Positions 32,454 through 43,217 of a stretch of 64,000 nucleotides of DNA are shown piece after piece. The translations under genes and the position numbers were made by a program. Location of the stretch: contig NZ_JSUM01000003.1 of assembly GCF_000772535.1 (NCBI RefSeq), positions 1 through 64,000 on the forward strand. The letters are read 5' to 3'. The stretch is from Chelonobacter oris. GTDB taxonomy: Bacteria > Pseudomonadota > Gammaproteobacteria > Enterobacterales > Pasteurellaceae. Each line of letters begins with the position of its first letter. The first letter of the stretch is position 1. Under the pieces are notes generated by a model, which was not told the origin of the DNA, made no database searches, and saw nothing but the letters and a program-made list of their open reading frames with translations.

Positions 32454-32933
32454 ATGAAACAGATTCCTATGACCGTGCGCGGCGCGGAAAAATTAAAAGA
32501 AGAGTTGGACTATCTGAAAAACGTCCGTCGTCCGGAAATCATCAAAGCGATTGCCGAAGCACGTGAGCACGGCGATTTGAAAGAGAATGCCGAATACCAT
32601 GCGGCGCGCGAGCAGCAAGGGTTTTGTGAAGGGCGGATTCAGGATATCGAAGGGAAATTGTCGAATTGCCAAATTATCGATATCACCAAAATGAAAAATA
32701 ACGGCAAAGTGATTTTCGGTGCGACCGTGGTGCTGGTGAATGCCGAAACCGATGAGGAAGTCAGTTATAAAATCGTCGGTGACGACGAAGCGGATATCAA
32801 GTGCGGTCTGATTTCGGTCAACTCCCCGATTGCACGCGGGCTGATCGGTAAAGAGGTGGACGACAATGCGGTCATCACCACGCCGGGCGGTAAAGTCGAG
32901 TTTGATATCGTCGATGTGCTGTATCAGGCGTAG
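32454..32933 (+). CDS. greA: Transcription elongation factor GreA
   Basis: Binds the RNA polymerase secondary channel and promotes cleavage of backtracked transcripts. The 159 residues start [18 protein letters not shown] and keep the acidic coiled-coil tip ([15 protein letters not shown]) and the C-terminal FKBP-like domain. ATG at 32454 aligns with E. coli GreA; a GTG or ATG eight codons upstream would add an unneeded extension. The neighbourhood greA/yhbY/rlmE-ftsH is conserved with E. coli. It ends at a paired uptake-signal terminator. Confidence 0.97.
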   Translation: MKQIPMTVRGAEKLKEELDYLKNVRRPEIIKAIAEAREHGDLKENAEYHAAREQQGFCEGRIQDIEGKLSNCQIIDITKMKNNGKVIFGATVVLVNAETDEEVSYKIVGDDEADIKCGLISVNSPIARGLIGKEVDDNAVITTPGGKVEFDIVDVLYQA

Positions 32934-32934
32934 T

Positions 32935-32957
32935 AAAGTGCGGTAAAACCGCACTTT
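32935..32957. terminator. Inverted uptake-signal pair between greA and yhbY
   Basis: AAAGTGCGGT (32935-32944) and ACCGCACTTT (32948-32957) form a ten-base stem with a three-base loop, starting one base after the greA stop. It serves convergent greA and yhbY. Confidence 0.85.
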
Positions 32958-32972
32958 GGCGGAATCACGGAA

Positions 32973-33272
32973 TCATTTCGGCAGGCGGATTGCCGGTTCT
33001 TTGGCAGGGCGATAAAGCACCAGTATATGACCGATTAATTGTACCGCAGCGGCGTCGGTTTCACGCACGATGGCATCGATAATCAATTGTTTGGTTTCAC
33101 GTTCGGCGCCGGCGATTTTGACTTTTATCAGTTCATGATGGGCGATGGCATGGTCGATTTCAGCGACGACCCCTTCCGTCAGGCCGCCGGCGCCGAGCAT
33201 GACGACCGGTTTTAAATTGTGCGCCAAGCCTTTTAAATATTGTTTTTGTTTGGTAGTTAAACTGATTGCCAT
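32973..33272 (-). CDS. yhbY: CRM-domain RNA-binding protein YhbY
   Basis: Small cytosolic protein of 99 residues consisting of a single CRM domain (IF3-C-like fold). It carries the hallmark GxxG loop as LGAGGLTEGV and begins LTTKQKQYLKGLAHNLKP. E. coli YhbY associates with pre-50S ribosomal particles. It is divergent from rlmE, which modifies 23S rRNA, as in E. coli. Confidence 0.95.
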   Translation of the reverse strand: MAISLTTKQKQYLKGLAHNLKPVVMLGAGGLTEGVVAEIDHAIAHHELIKVKIAGAERETKQLIIDAIVRETDAAAVQLIGHILVLYRPAKEPAIRLPK

Positions 33273-33409
33273 AAAAAATCCTTGTAAAATAGGTATAATT
33301 CAAGATAGAAACGGGAATAATCGGTTATTCAGCCTTGAATCTATCAATTTAAGCGCCATATTAACATAATTGCCGCATTATTTCGGTAATTATCTCAAGA
33401 GAAAAGAAA

Positions 33410-34039
33410 ATGGGAAAGAAAAAACGTTCGGCCAGTTCCAGTCGTTGGTTAAACGAACATTTTAAAGATCAGTTCGTGCAAAAGGCGCACAAACAGAAGC
33501 TACGCTCCAGAGCCTATTTTAAACTGGATGAAATTCAGCAGTCGGATCGCCTGTTTAAACCGGGCATGACGGTGGTGGATTTGGGCGCCGCACCGGGAGG
33601 CTGGTCACAATATGTGGTCAAACAAATCGGTGCCAAGGGACGGGTGATCGCCTGTGATATTCTGGATATGGATCCGATCGCCGGCGTGGACTTTTTGCAA
33701 GGGGATTTCCGTGAGGAGAGTGTTTTAACCGCACTTTTGGCACGGGTCGGCGCAAGCAAGGTTGATGTCGTGATGTCCGATATGGCGCCGAATTTCAGCG
33801 GTACGCCGGCGGTCGACATTCCGCGCGCCATGTATCTGGTTGAACTGGCACTGGATATGTGCCGTCAAGTCTTGACGACAAAAGGCAGTTTTGTCGTCAA
33901 AGTTTTTCAGGGCGAGGGATTTGATGAATACTTGAGAGAGATTCGTTCTCTGTTCAGCGTGGTAAAAGTTCGTAAGCCTGAGGCTTCGCGCGGCCGTTCG
34001 CGGGAAGTATATATAGTGGCAACGGGTTACAAATTATAG
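33410..34039 (+). CDS. rlmE: 23S rRNA 2'-O-ribose U2552 methyltransferase
   Basis: Rossmann-fold SAM methyltransferase (RrmJ/FtsJ) acting on the 50S A-loop. The 209 residues equal the E. coli enzyme. The N-terminal [20 protein letters not shown], the catalytic lysine in [11 protein letters not shown], the SAM motif [11 protein letters not shown], and [11 protein letters not shown] with the catalytic aspartate are present. It is followed by ftsH 49 bases later in one operon. Confidence 0.97.
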   Translation: MGKKKRSASSSRWLNEHFKDQFVQKAHKQKLRSRAYFKLDEIQQSDRLFKPGMTVVDLGAAPGGWSQYVVKQIGAKGRVIACDILDMDPIAGVDFLQGDFREESVLTALLARVGASKVDVVMSDMAPNFSGTPAVDIPRAMYLVELALDMCRQVLTTKGSFVVKVFQGEGFDEYLREIRSLFSVVKVRKPEASRGRSREVYIVATGYKL

Positions 34040-34088
34040 TAATCTATGCTACCGTTTTGTTAAACAAGGAAATAAACGAGGTCAAACC

Positions 34089-36035
34089 TTGAAAAACGAC
34101 ATGATAAAAAATTTAATTTTGTGGACGGTCATCGGTGTGATTTTGATGTCCGTTTTTCAAAGTTTTAATTCCGACTCGGAAGCAAGAAGCGGGGTGGATT
34201 ATACGACTTTCGTTTCTGATGTGGGTAATAATCAGGTGACGGAGGCGCGTTTTGACGACAATCAAATTACCGTGACCAAAACAAGTGGCGATAAATACCA
34301 AACCGTCATGCCGATTTACGATGCCAAAATTCTGGATGATTTAATCAAGAAAAATGTCAAGGTTTCCGGCACACCGCCGGAAAAACGCGGATTATTTTCT
34401 CAAATTTTGATTTCATGGTTCCCGATGTTATTGCTGATCGGGGTCTGGATTTTCTTTATGCGCCAAATGCAGGGCGGCGGCGGCAAAGCCATGAGCTTCG
34501 GGAAGAGCAAGGCGCGCATGATGACCGAAGAACAAAATACCACCCGTTTTTCCGATGTCGCCGGCTGTGATGAAGCGAAAGAAGAAGTCGGTGAAGTGGT
34601 CGATTTTCTGCGTGATCCGAGTAAATTCCAGAAACTGGGCGGCAAAATTCCGAAAGGCATTCTGATGGTAGGGCCGCCGGGAACCGGGAAAACCTTGCTG
34701 GCGAAAGCCATTGCCGGTGAGGCGAAAGTTCCGTTTTTTACGATTTCAGGTTCTGATTTTGTGGAAATGTTTGTCGGGGTCGGGGCTTCCCGTGTGCGTG
34801 ATATGTTCGATCAAGCCAAAAAGGCGGCGCCTTGTCTGATTTTTATCGATGAGATCGATGCAGTCGGCCGTCAACGTGGCGCCGGTTTGGGCGGCGGTCA
34901 CGATGAGCGTGAACAAACACTGAATCAAATGTTGGTGGAAATGGATGGTTTTGAGGGCAATTCGGGCGTTATTGTGATTGCCGCCACGAACCGTCCAGAC
35001 GTATTGGATCCGGCGTTGACGCGTCCGGGGCGTTTCGACCGTCAGGTTACGGTCGGTTTGCCGGATGTGCGTGGTCGGGAACACATTCTGAAAGTCCATA
35101 TGCGCAAAGTGCCGATTTCTCCGGATGTGGATCCGATGGTGATAGCCCGTGGTACGCCGGGATATTCCGGTGCGGATTTGGCTAACTTGGTGAACGAAGC
35201 CGCACTTTTTGCCGCACGTACCAATAAACGGATTGTCACTATGGTGGAATTTGAAAAAGCCAAAGACAAAATCAATATGGGGCCGGAACGCCGCACCATG
35301 ATTATGACCGAGAAACAGAAGGAATCGACGGCATATCATGAAGCGGGACATGCGATTGTCGGTTATTTGGTGCCGGAGCATGATCCTGTGCATAAAGTGA
35401 CGATTATTCCGCGCGGCCGTGCGTTAGGGGTGACATTCTTCCTGCCGGAAGGTGATCAAGTGAGTATCAGCCATAAACAATTGGAAAGCAAATTGTCGAC
35501 GTTGTATGCGGGGCGTTTGGCTGAAGATTTGATTTATGGTGAAGAAAATATTTCTACCGGCGCATCGAATGACATTAAAGTGGCAACCAACATTGCCCGT
35601 AAAATGGTTACGGATTGGGGATTTTCGGATAAATTGGGACCGATTCTCTATTCGGAAGATGACGGCGAGGTATTTTTAGGGCGTTCAATGGCAAAAGCCA
35701 AACATATGTCTGATGAGACCGCCCATCTGATTGATGAAGAAGTTCGTGAAATTGTGAGCCGAAACTACGGCCGCGCCAGACAATTGCTGATTGAAAATAT
35801 GGATATTTTACATGCGATGAAAGATGCGCTGATGAAATATGAAACCATTGAAGAAGAGCAAATTAAGCAATTGATGGAACGCCGTGACGTCACCCCGCCG
35901 CCGGGTTGGGAAGGGGAAGTGCCAAAATCGGATAACACTGACGCTAAAGCTCAGCCTGAGCAGGCGGAAAATGTGTTGGAAGAAGAAGTGATTTCCAATG
36001 ATGATAACCGTGGTGATTCAAACGAGAAAGAATAA
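34089..36035 (+). CDS. ftsH: ATP-dependent zinc metalloprotease FtsH
   Basis: Inner-membrane AAA+ protease that degrades misfolded membrane proteins and LpxC, among others. Two transmembrane helices flank a periplasmic domain (about residues 10-27 and 108-125). Walker A is GPPGTGKT, the second region of homology contains [19 protein letters not shown], and the zinc site is H417-EAGH. An acidic tail ends the 648 residues. The start is probably TTG at 34089, because ACGAGG is six bases before it. ATG at 34101 aligns better with E. coli FtsH but has no site at the right distance. A strong terminator follows. Confidence 0.96.
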   Translation: MKNDMIKNLILWTVIGVILMSVFQSFNSDSEARSGVDYTTFVSDVGNNQVTEARFDDNQITVTKTSGDKYQTVMPIYDAKILDDLIKKNVKVSGTPPEKRGLFSQILISWFPMLLLIGVWIFFMRQMQGGGGKAMSFGKSKARMMTEEQNTTRFSDVAGCDEAKEEVGEVVDFLRDPSKFQKLGGKIPKGILMVGPPGTGKTLLAKAIAGEAKVPFFTISGSDFVEMFVGVGASRVRDMFDQAKKAAPCLIFIDEIDAVGRQRGAGLGGGHDEREQTLNQMLVEMDGFEGNSGVIVIAATNRPDVLDPALTRPGRFDRQVTVGLPDVRGREHILKVHMRKVPISPDVDPMVIARGTPGYSGADLANLVNEAALFAARTNKRIVTMVEFEKAKDKINMGPERRTMIMTEKQKESTAYHEAGHAIVGYLVPEHDPVHKVTIIPRGRALGVTFFLPEGDQVSISHKQLESKLSTLYAGRLAEDLIYGEENISTGASNDIKVATNIARKMVTDWGFSDKLGPILYSEDDGEVFLGRSMAKAKHMSDETAHLIDEEVREIVSRNYGRARQLLIENMDILHAMKDALMKYETIEEEQIKQLMERRDVTPPPGWEGEVPKSDNTDAKAQPEQAENVLEEEVISNDDNRGDSNEKE

Positions 36036-36060
36036 CCGCTGAGTAATCGCCATATGCAAA

Positions 36061-36097
36061 AAGCCTGTCGCTGTTTAACGTGACAGGCTTTTTTTTA
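36061..36097 (+). terminator. Rho-independent terminator of rlmE-ftsH
   Basis: AAGCCTGTC (36061-36069) pairs with GACAGGCTT (36082-36090), followed by T7 and a further T-rich stretch. It separates the housekeeping operon from the convergent capsule genes. Confidence 0.9.
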
Positions 36098-36113
36098 TTT
36101 GAAAAACAGGAGA

Positions 36114-37334
36114 TTAGCGATTGTACGGAAAGCGTAGAATAACACGGTTGTAAAAACTGCCGTTGATATGGGTTTTATTCAGATGGAAACGGCGGTAAGC
36201 GGAAAAGAGATCCATATCAGGCTTGCCGGGATTATGCCAAAATGCCTCAAGTTTTCCTTGGTAAGTTAAACCGGGAATATTATAGTGCGCTCTGCCGAGT
36301 ATCATAACCGGCATACCGTGCAATAATGCGGAAATGCCGCTGGTACTGTTTAATGTCACCATGCCTTCGCCGTGCCGTAAAAAAACCGGCATCGGCACAT
36401 CATGGATATAGAACAGCCGCTTTTTTAACGCCGGATTCCGAGCGATATAGGCTTTAATGGTTTTTCCGTAATCAATAAAGCCCCGATCCATCGGGTGATG
36501 TTTGACGATCAGGGTTAAATCGGCCGGTGCGTGTTTAACAAACGAATCCAATACCGCAGTCAAAAAAGATTCGACACTGCTGTAATCACTGTGCACCCGC
36601 ACTTGGCTGTCATCATAAACTTGAAGCGGCAGAATATAGAACCGTCCGAATCGACCTTGTTCGACTTTGCGGGCAAAAGTGCGGTCACGCAAGGCGTAAT
36701 TAAGCCGTTTAATGCCGGAAATGCCCCATAATTTAATATAGTAGAAGATATTTAAGATTCGATGGTGTTGATAATAAGGGTAGTGGCGGCGTTTGGTATA
36801 GGCATTCCAATAATAACAGACGGCTAGTTTTGCCATCGGTAAAAAGCCTTGTGCGACTTTTTCCGTGCTCAGCGGCTCCGGCGCTTGCGGACAGATATGC
36901 ATAAAAAACGTTTTGTCGCGCGGAATGGTGGAAAAGGCATTAACACCGTTTTTTTCCAATGTGATGTAGTCGGGGCGAAAATACCCCTCTTCAAATGCCC
37001 AAAAGGAAATGTTCAACGCACTGCCCACATTTTTGGCAATTTTATGATAATGGCGGTTATCGCCAAAACAGACGATGGCGTGAATATTCTGCCGTTTGCA
37101 TAATTCCGCCAGATAGTCGGCAAAGTTATCCAACGTATCACGATATGCAAAAGTATTCGCCGTTGAATTCGGATAAAAATACTCGTCACCGGCATTAAAA
37201 TTAATTTTATAGACTGTTTTTTGCTGTGACTGTAACCACAGGGAAAAATCGTAGAAAAAATGACCTATCGGGCCCTGTAACAGTAAAATACGATCAGCGG
37301 ATACGATGAGATCATCTAAATTATGATTAATCAT
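36114..37334 (-). CDS. kpsS: Capsule lipid-anchor beta-Kdo transferase, KpsS/PhyB/HcsB type
   Basis: Cytosolic-face glycosyltransferase of 406 residues in the capsule polysaccharide synthesis family. KpsS is known to add the first beta-Kdo to lysophosphatidylglycerol, forming the anchor of group 2 capsules. Recognised features are LLQGPIGHFFYDFSLWL at the start, the GYFRPDYITLE region, the KHHPMDRG strand and the nucleotide-binding TLNSTSGISALLHG. In Pasteurella the gene is phyB or lipB, in Haemophilus hcsB. It runs leftward with kpsC and converges on ftsH. Confidence 0.9.
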   Translation of the reverse strand: MINHNLDDLIVSADRILLLQGPIGHFFYDFSLWLQSQQKTVYKINFNAGDEYFYPNSTANTFAYRDTLDNFADYLAELCKRQNIHAIVCFGDNRHYHKIAKNVGSALNISFWAFEEGYFRPDYITLEKNGVNAFSTIPRDKTFFMHICPQAPEPLSTEKVAQGFLPMAKLAVCYYWNAYTKRRHYPYYQHHRILNIFYYIKLWGISGIKRLNYALRDRTFARKVEQGRFGRFYILPLQVYDDSQVRVHSDYSSVESFLTAVLDSFVKHAPADLTLIVKHHPMDRGFIDYGKTIKAYIARNPALKKRLFYIHDVPMPVFLRHGEGMVTLNSTSGISALLHGMPVMILGRAHYNIPGLTYQGKLEAFWHNPGKPDMDLFSAYRRFHLNKTHINGSFYNRVILRFPYNR

Positions 37335-37402
37335 ACAACTCCAACAGAATAATTATTTTAAATATCTTATCAAATCAGGATAAGAAAAAGAAATTTAACC
37401 GC

Positions 37403-39454
37403 TTATTTTAGAGACCAATACAGATGTTTTAGCTTTGTAAGCTGTTTTTTTAACCAATGTCGATGCAGGCCGCTATTTTTCAACTGTAATTTCTGTTGCT
37501 GTAAAATAGCGATGGCGGTTTCGGCGTTAATTATCCGCCGTGTTTGCGGATCGACATATTGCGGATAATAAACCAATGTTGCACAAATAAGTTGCGCCGG
37601 CGTGAGTTTGCGCCGTCGTCTTGGCAGCAAAAGGTGATCAACCGTTAAACCCCAATTGGAATAAAACGGTAAACCGTAGCAATGCACTGTTTTTCCTCGC
37701 AATAATGCTTCAAAACCGGCTAACGACGTCATGGTATGAAGTTCGTCCACTTGTTGAATACAGGTTAAAATGTTGACGGTTTCAATCACCTCATCGGCAT
37801 ATTCGAGCACAGTATTGACATCGATTGCGCCGATACGGTTACCGCTGAGCACATCAGGGTGCGGTTTATAAAGAATATACGCCTCAGGATTCAGCAACCG
37901 CACTTGCTTTAACAAATCCAAATTGGTTTTAATTTGCGGCGAACCGAAACGGATAGAGGCATCATCTTCCACTTGACCGGGGACTAAAATTGTTTTTTGT
38001 TGTTGTGTTTGCAGGTGGAAATCGGCATCTCCCACATTATATTTGCCGATATTGGCGGCAATTAACTGCGCTTTTAAGATTTCGGCAGATTGCAAATCCC
38101 GATTTGAAAAAGTATGGGTTTGCAATATCTCTTCTAAACGTGACGGGGTTTGCGCATTGAAATAAATACCGAGATCATCAATCACCAAAGAAAGTGGTGC
38201 GACCAGATTTGAGCCTAAACCAACCGAGCGGATAAAGCCGTCTTCCATGCGCAACACCGGTAAATTACGGCGGGCGGCAAATTGAAGCACTTCATCTTTG
38301 CCTTGGCTCCAAATAAGCAAACGAGCATTTTTTTTCAATGGCTTGGTTCGAAGCTGTTTAATAGAGGAAATAAAATGCAGTTTACAGGAAGGGAGGTTAA
38401 AAAACGGTTTAATAACCGCTCTTTTCCAGAGTGACATGCCGATACAATATAAATTGCCGCTCAACCGTTGGTTTAATAATTTGGCTTGATATAGATATTC
38501 AATCACATCAAAAATAGAACCCGACTCACCGTTATTCGGATTAATATAACGGCTGTATTGCAAATAGGCAGCCGTAAATAACTGCAATAAAGTGCGGTCG
38601 GCACGGCGTTGATGTTGATGTAATTCGTTGATTTTTTCATGGCGATCATCGGTTAATCCCCAACCGCTGAACCAAGGTACGCCAAAAGTCACGACCGATT
38701 TTTTCAGCAGCAATGCTTCAAAGCCCATCTGTGAAGTCACACAATAAACTTTATCGACTTGTTGCAACAATGAAAGCGGGCTGACATTTTCAGCCAATAA
38801 ACGGATTTTGTCATTATCGGTAAGTGCGGTCAGATAGCCTTTTTTCTTACCGCTGATCACATCAGGGTGGGTTTTCACCCAAATTTCAGCATCAGGATTT
38901 TCCGCCACCGCACTTTGCAGCATGGATTGGAAGCGTTTGCTGTCGGCTTGCCCGTACTTTACTGCCATATCGCCGACAGTTTGATCAATCACCAACACGA
39001 TTTTTTTATCACCTGCCGGCGTTGCGGAAAAATCAGGGGCGTGGTTATATTTGGAAAGTTGATACTGACAAATTAAATCAAGTGCGGTTTCGGCTTGTTG
39101 TAATTCCGTACCGGAAAAATCGGCATCAAGAATCCGCTGTTCCAAACGTGACGGGCGGGTCGTGTCGTAGTAAATGCCCAGATCGTCATAGACTATTGAA
39201 AAAGGCGGGTAACCTTCAACACCTAACCCTAGGGAGCGCAAAAATCCGTCTTCTAACGCAATATAAGGTAACTGATGCTTTTCAGCATAAGCACGTGCTT
39301 TTTTCGTTGACGGCCGTAAACCCCAACCGATGACACACTCGACTTTTGGTGAAGCGTAAAAGCGCTTTACTTGAAGCTCAGTTTCAAGCAAAAATGAATT
39401 CAAGTGCGGTATGCGCAAAATGCCATGCGAAAAAATAAGCGCTTTTGATTTCAT
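37403..39454 (-). CDS. kpsC: Capsule lipid-anchor dual beta-Kdo transferase, KpsC/PhyA/HcsA type
   Basis: Large capsule synthesis protein of 683 residues with two tandem homologous transferase modules. Module 1 (about 1-330) carries EDGFLRSLGLG, DDLGIYYD, KTHPDV and TSQMGFEALLL. Module 2 (about 365-680) repeats EDGFIRSVGLG, DDLGIYFN, KPHPDV and TSLAGFEALLR. KpsC extends the anchor with alternating beta-2,4 and beta-2,7 Kdo residues. It and kpsS form a leftward operon 68 bases apart. Codon usage and uptake signals look like the core genome, unlike the adjoining capsule block. Confidence 0.93.
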   Translation of the reverse strand: MKSKALIFSHGILRIPHLNSFLLETELQVKRFYASPKVECVIGWGLRPSTKKARAYAEKHQLPYIALEDGFLRSLGLGVEGYPPFSIVYDDLGIYYDTTRPSRLEQRILDADFSGTELQQAETALDLICQYQLSKYNHAPDFSATPAGDKKIVLVIDQTVGDMAVKYGQADSKRFQSMLQSAVAENPDAEIWVKTHPDVISGKKKGYLTALTDNDKIRLLAENVSPLSLLQQVDKVYCVTSQMGFEALLLKKSVVTFGVPWFSGWGLTDDRHEKINELHQHQRRADRTLLQLFTAAYLQYSRYINPNNGESGSIFDVIEYLYQAKLLNQRLSGNLYCIGMSLWKRAVIKPFFNLPSCKLHFISSIKQLRTKPLKKNARLLIWSQGKDEVLQFAARRNLPVLRMEDGFIRSVGLGSNLVAPLSLVIDDLGIYFNAQTPSRLEEILQTHTFSNRDLQSAEILKAQLIAANIGKYNVGDADFHLQTQQQKTILVPGQVEDDASIRFGSPQIKTNLDLLKQVRLLNPEAYILYKPHPDVLSGNRIGAIDVNTVLEYADEVIETVNILTCIQQVDELHTMTSLAGFEALLRGKTVHCYGLPFYSNWGLTVDHLLLPRRRRKLTPAQLICATLVYYPQYVDPQTRRIINAETAIAILQQQKLQLKNSGLHRHWLKKQLTKLKHLYWSLK

Positions 39455-39605
39455 AGGTGATTATCAAGTTGAGTAGAATAGCGGTAGTATAATACAGAAG
39501 ATGAAGAAAATTTTAGGATTATGAGTATAAAAGTTTATTTTTTGAGATTTTTATCACTATAAATAATAATGCCGAGAATTATCTCGGCATTATTATGAGC
39601 AGAAA

Positions 39606-40518
<913 letters not shown>

Positions 40519-40559
40519 GAAAAAAAGCTTATTAAACAGTTAAAATTAAGGAGAATACA

Positions 40560-41663
40560 TTGAAAGCTCTTATAGTTTTTGGCACTCGTCCTGAAGCCAT
40601 TAAAATGGCACCTTTGATCGATGGTATGAAAAATAGGGGTATTGATTATAAAGTGTGTGTTACTGGCCAGCATAGAGAGATGTTAGATCAAGTGTTGGAG
40701 TTGTTTGAGATTACTCCAGATTTTGATCTTTGTATTATGAAAAGGCAACAAAGTCTTTCCACTATAACATCTTCTATATTGGAAAATATACAACCAATAA
40801 TTGATCAATATAAACCAAGTATCATTTTTGTTCATGGTGATACTGCTACTACCTTAGCGACCTCCCTAGCTGGTTATTATAATAAAATTGATATAGCTCA
40901 CGTTGAGGCTGGTTTAAGAACTCATGATATCTACTCGCCTTGGCCTGAAGAAGGTAATAGAAAATTGACAGGAGCTATAGCGAAGTATCATTTTACACCC
41001 ACATCAAGTACAAGAGATAATTTATTAAGAGAGGGTGTATCTAAAAAAGATATTTTTATTACTGGTAATACAGTGATAGATGCCTTGCTCTTAGTTTCTA
41101 GAAAATTAGATAGTTCTCCAAGCTTTATTAAACAGTTTACTAGTAAATTTAGTTTTATAAATGAAAAAATAATATTAATAACGGGGCATCGTAGGGAAAA
41201 TTTTGGTAGTGGATTTGAAAATATATGCCATGCCATAGTTGAATTATCTTATATGCATCCCGAAGTACACTTTGTCTATCCAGTACATTTAAACCCTAAT
41301 GTAAGAGAGCCTGTCAATCGCATTTTATCAAAACATAAAAATATACACTTAATTGAACCCTTAGATTATCTTACTTTTGTTTTTCTAATGAAGTCTTCAT
41401 ATTTAATTCTAACGGATTCTGGCGGAATTCAAGAAGAGGCTCCATCATTAGGTAAACCTGTGCTTGTTATGAGAGAAACTACAGAACGTCCAGAAGCAGT
41501 TGAAGCGGGAACTGTCCGCTTAGTTGGAACTGATACTAGAAAAATTGTTGAGGAAGTTAATTTATTATTAACTAATAAAGTTGAATATAATAGCATGTCT
41601 ATGGCTCACAATCCTTATGGTGATGGTAAGGCGGTAGAAAAGATTCTTAATGAATTAATTTAA
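40560..41663 (+). CDS. wecB: Non-hydrolysing UDP-N-acetylglucosamine 2-epimerase
   Basis: Cytosolic GT-B-fold enzyme interconverting UDP-GlcNAc and UDP-ManNAc. The 367 residues contain [44 protein letters not shown], the [10 protein letters not shown] motif and [18 protein letters not shown], all standard for WecB/MnaA. No UDP-ManNAc dehydrogenase follows, so ManNAc itself, not ManNAcA, is the likely capsule sugar. The start is TTG, six bases after AGGAG. It opens the AT-rich capsule operon. The hydrolysing NeuC enzyme is less likely because no sialic acid synthesis genes are present. Confidence 0.9.
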   Translation: MKALIVFGTRPEAIKMAPLIDGMKNRGIDYKVCVTGQHREMLDQVLELFEITPDFDLCIMKRQQSLSTITSSILENIQPIIDQYKPSIIFVHGDTATTLATSLAGYYNKIDIAHVEAGLRTHDIYSPWPEEGNRKLTGAIAKYHFTPTSSTRDNLLREGVSKKDIFITGNTVIDALLLVSRKLDSSPSFIKQFTSKFSFINEKIILITGHRRENFGSGFENICHAIVELSYMHPEVHFVYPVHLNPNVREPVNRILSKHKNIHLIEPLDYLTFVFLMKSSYLILTDSGGIQEEAPSLGKPVLVMRETTERPEAVEAGTVRLVGTDTRKIVEEVNLLLTNKVEYNSMSMAHNPYGDGKAVEKILNELI

Positions 41664-41678
41664 AATTTTGAGGGGATT

Positions 41679-43217
41679 ATGATTTTATTTAGTGATGATT
41701 TTAATTTTAAAAAAGAGAATTTTCCAGAATTATATGCATGTTTAGAGAAGCATGGTTTTAGTTTTAAGTTTGATAAAGGACATTCAGAAAGAAAGAAAAA
41801 GTGGGGAGACTATACTAAATATATAGTAAATAATATAGAATCAATTTCATTAAATAGTTTAGATAATAAATCATATAAAGGTTATAATATTAAATCAATT
41901 ATCTATATGGAGTTACTCTATGCGTGTGCTTCTACAGAATTATGGAGACGTGTGGAAAATATAGATGAAAATACATTTTGGAAATATATTATTGAATATT
42001 ATCCACACTATATATTAGGTGCCGTGAATGAGGCAAAATTTTGGATAGATTATTGGATAGAAAATATAAATTTCACTAAAATATCTGTAGGATTATGTTT
42101 TGGTGGTAGCACAATCTATACGAGAGCTTTTTGTGAGGTTATGAAATTAAATAATAAGCCGGTTTTTTGTATGGAGCACTTTCTTACAGGGAGGGATTTT
42201 TATTTTGAATTAAGGTATCAATCTCTACCAAATAATACCATGCTGCAGAGTGATCTTTATTACAAAAATATCTTAATTAATCAATCTAGCTCTTTAAAAT
42301 ATGATGATGTCGCTCTAAAATTTGATAATAGAAATAATAAAAATGTCAAACAACCTGCATATACGAGTGTGATAGAGGAGAATTATATTTTAATTTTGGC
42401 ACAAGTTAGTAATGATTTTTCTATTTGTTCAGAAGGTAATCTGTATAAGAACTCGATTTCTTTTTATAAAAATATTATCGATATTATTCTAAATAATAGC
42501 AATAAAGATATTATCATTAAAACACACCCTTATGAAAAGAATAAGCTACATAAAGGAGTTAGTAGCACTTACCAAAATTTATCTGATTTTATTTCTCAAA
42601 AATCAGGAAGCTTTCAGAAACGTATCAAGCTTTATGAGGATAAATCTATAGAGGGTCTACTGGATAAATGTGATTATGTTATTACACTTAATTCCCAATC
42701 TGGATTAGAAGCATTGTATAGAAATAAAATTGTTGCAACATTTGGTTCACCTTTTTATAGAAATAAGGGATTTACTTATGACTTCACTGATCTTGAAGAA
42801 TTCAAGGAAAATATTAATAATATTAAATTAAAGACTGAACACATTCAGAATTTTTACAAATATATGTCAGTTTTCTTTGGCGAGCTAATAGGAAAAGGGG
42901 AGAAAGAGAAAGTTTTTGAGAGGATAAAACCATTTATTAAATTGAATAATACTGTTTCTACTTCTTTATCTAATGATGACCGTAAAAAAAATAGTAACAA
43001 AGAAATAAACAATAGTGGGGCTAAATCTATTAATAAGTCTAAGTTAGTTGGTGGTCAGCCTAAATTGACAAGAGATATTAGTTATAAGAATGAGAGGGTT
43101 AAAAATAATGTTAGTAAGAACAAGAGATTACTGAAAAAACTAATAAAAAATCCAAAGGCTTTTTTGTTAGATAGTAAGTTTGGTTTTTTAAGATTTTTAG
43201 GAGGATTCTTTAAATGA
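41679..43217 (+). CDS. Putative capsule polymer transferase related to KpsC/KpsS
   Basis: Protein of 512 residues with no closely recognised relative. The N-terminal 200 residues are unassigned. From about 235 to 380 it resembles the capsule synthesis family: YILILAQVSND, KTHPYEKN, and TLNSQSGLEALYRNKIVATFG. The last parallels TLNSTSGISALLHG in kpsS and TSQMGFEALLLKKSVVTFG in kpsC of this same locus. A low-complexity N/K/S linker (about 425-480) leads to a basic amphipathic tail, KKLIKNPKAFLLDSK, of a kind seen at the end of capsule polymerases and likely to bind membrane. It may add Kdo or another sugar to the repeat unit. Its end overlaps the next gene in ATGA. Confidence 0.65.
   Translation: MILFSDDFNFKKENFPELYACLEKHGFSFKFDKGHSERKKKWGDYTKYIVNNIESISLNSLDNKSYKGYNIKSIIYMELLYACASTELWRRVENIDENTFWKYIIEYYPHYILGAVNEAKFWIDYWIENINFTKISVGLCFGGSTIYTRAFCEVMKLNNKPVFCMEHFLTGRDFYFELRYQSLPNNTMLQSDLYYKNILINQSSSLKYDDVALKFDNRNNKNVKQPAYTSVIEENYILILAQVSNDFSICSEGNLYKNSISFYKNIIDIILNNSNKDIIIKTHPYEKNKLHKGVSSTYQNLSDFISQKSGSFQKRIKLYEDKSIEGLLDKCDYVITLNSQSGLEALYRNKIVATFGSPFYRNKGFTYDFTDLEEFKENINNIKLKTEHIQNFYKYMSVFFGELIGKGEKEKVFERIKPFIKLNNTVSTSLSNDDRKKNSNKEINNSGAKSINKSKLVGGQPKLTRDISYKNERVKNNVSKNKRLLKKLIKNPKAFLLDSKFGFLRFLGGFFK

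Noticed and set aside
34746-35393. Antisense frame within ftsH (215 codons)
   Set aside because: A histidine- and arginine-rich translation with no domain; ftsH on the other strand is certain.
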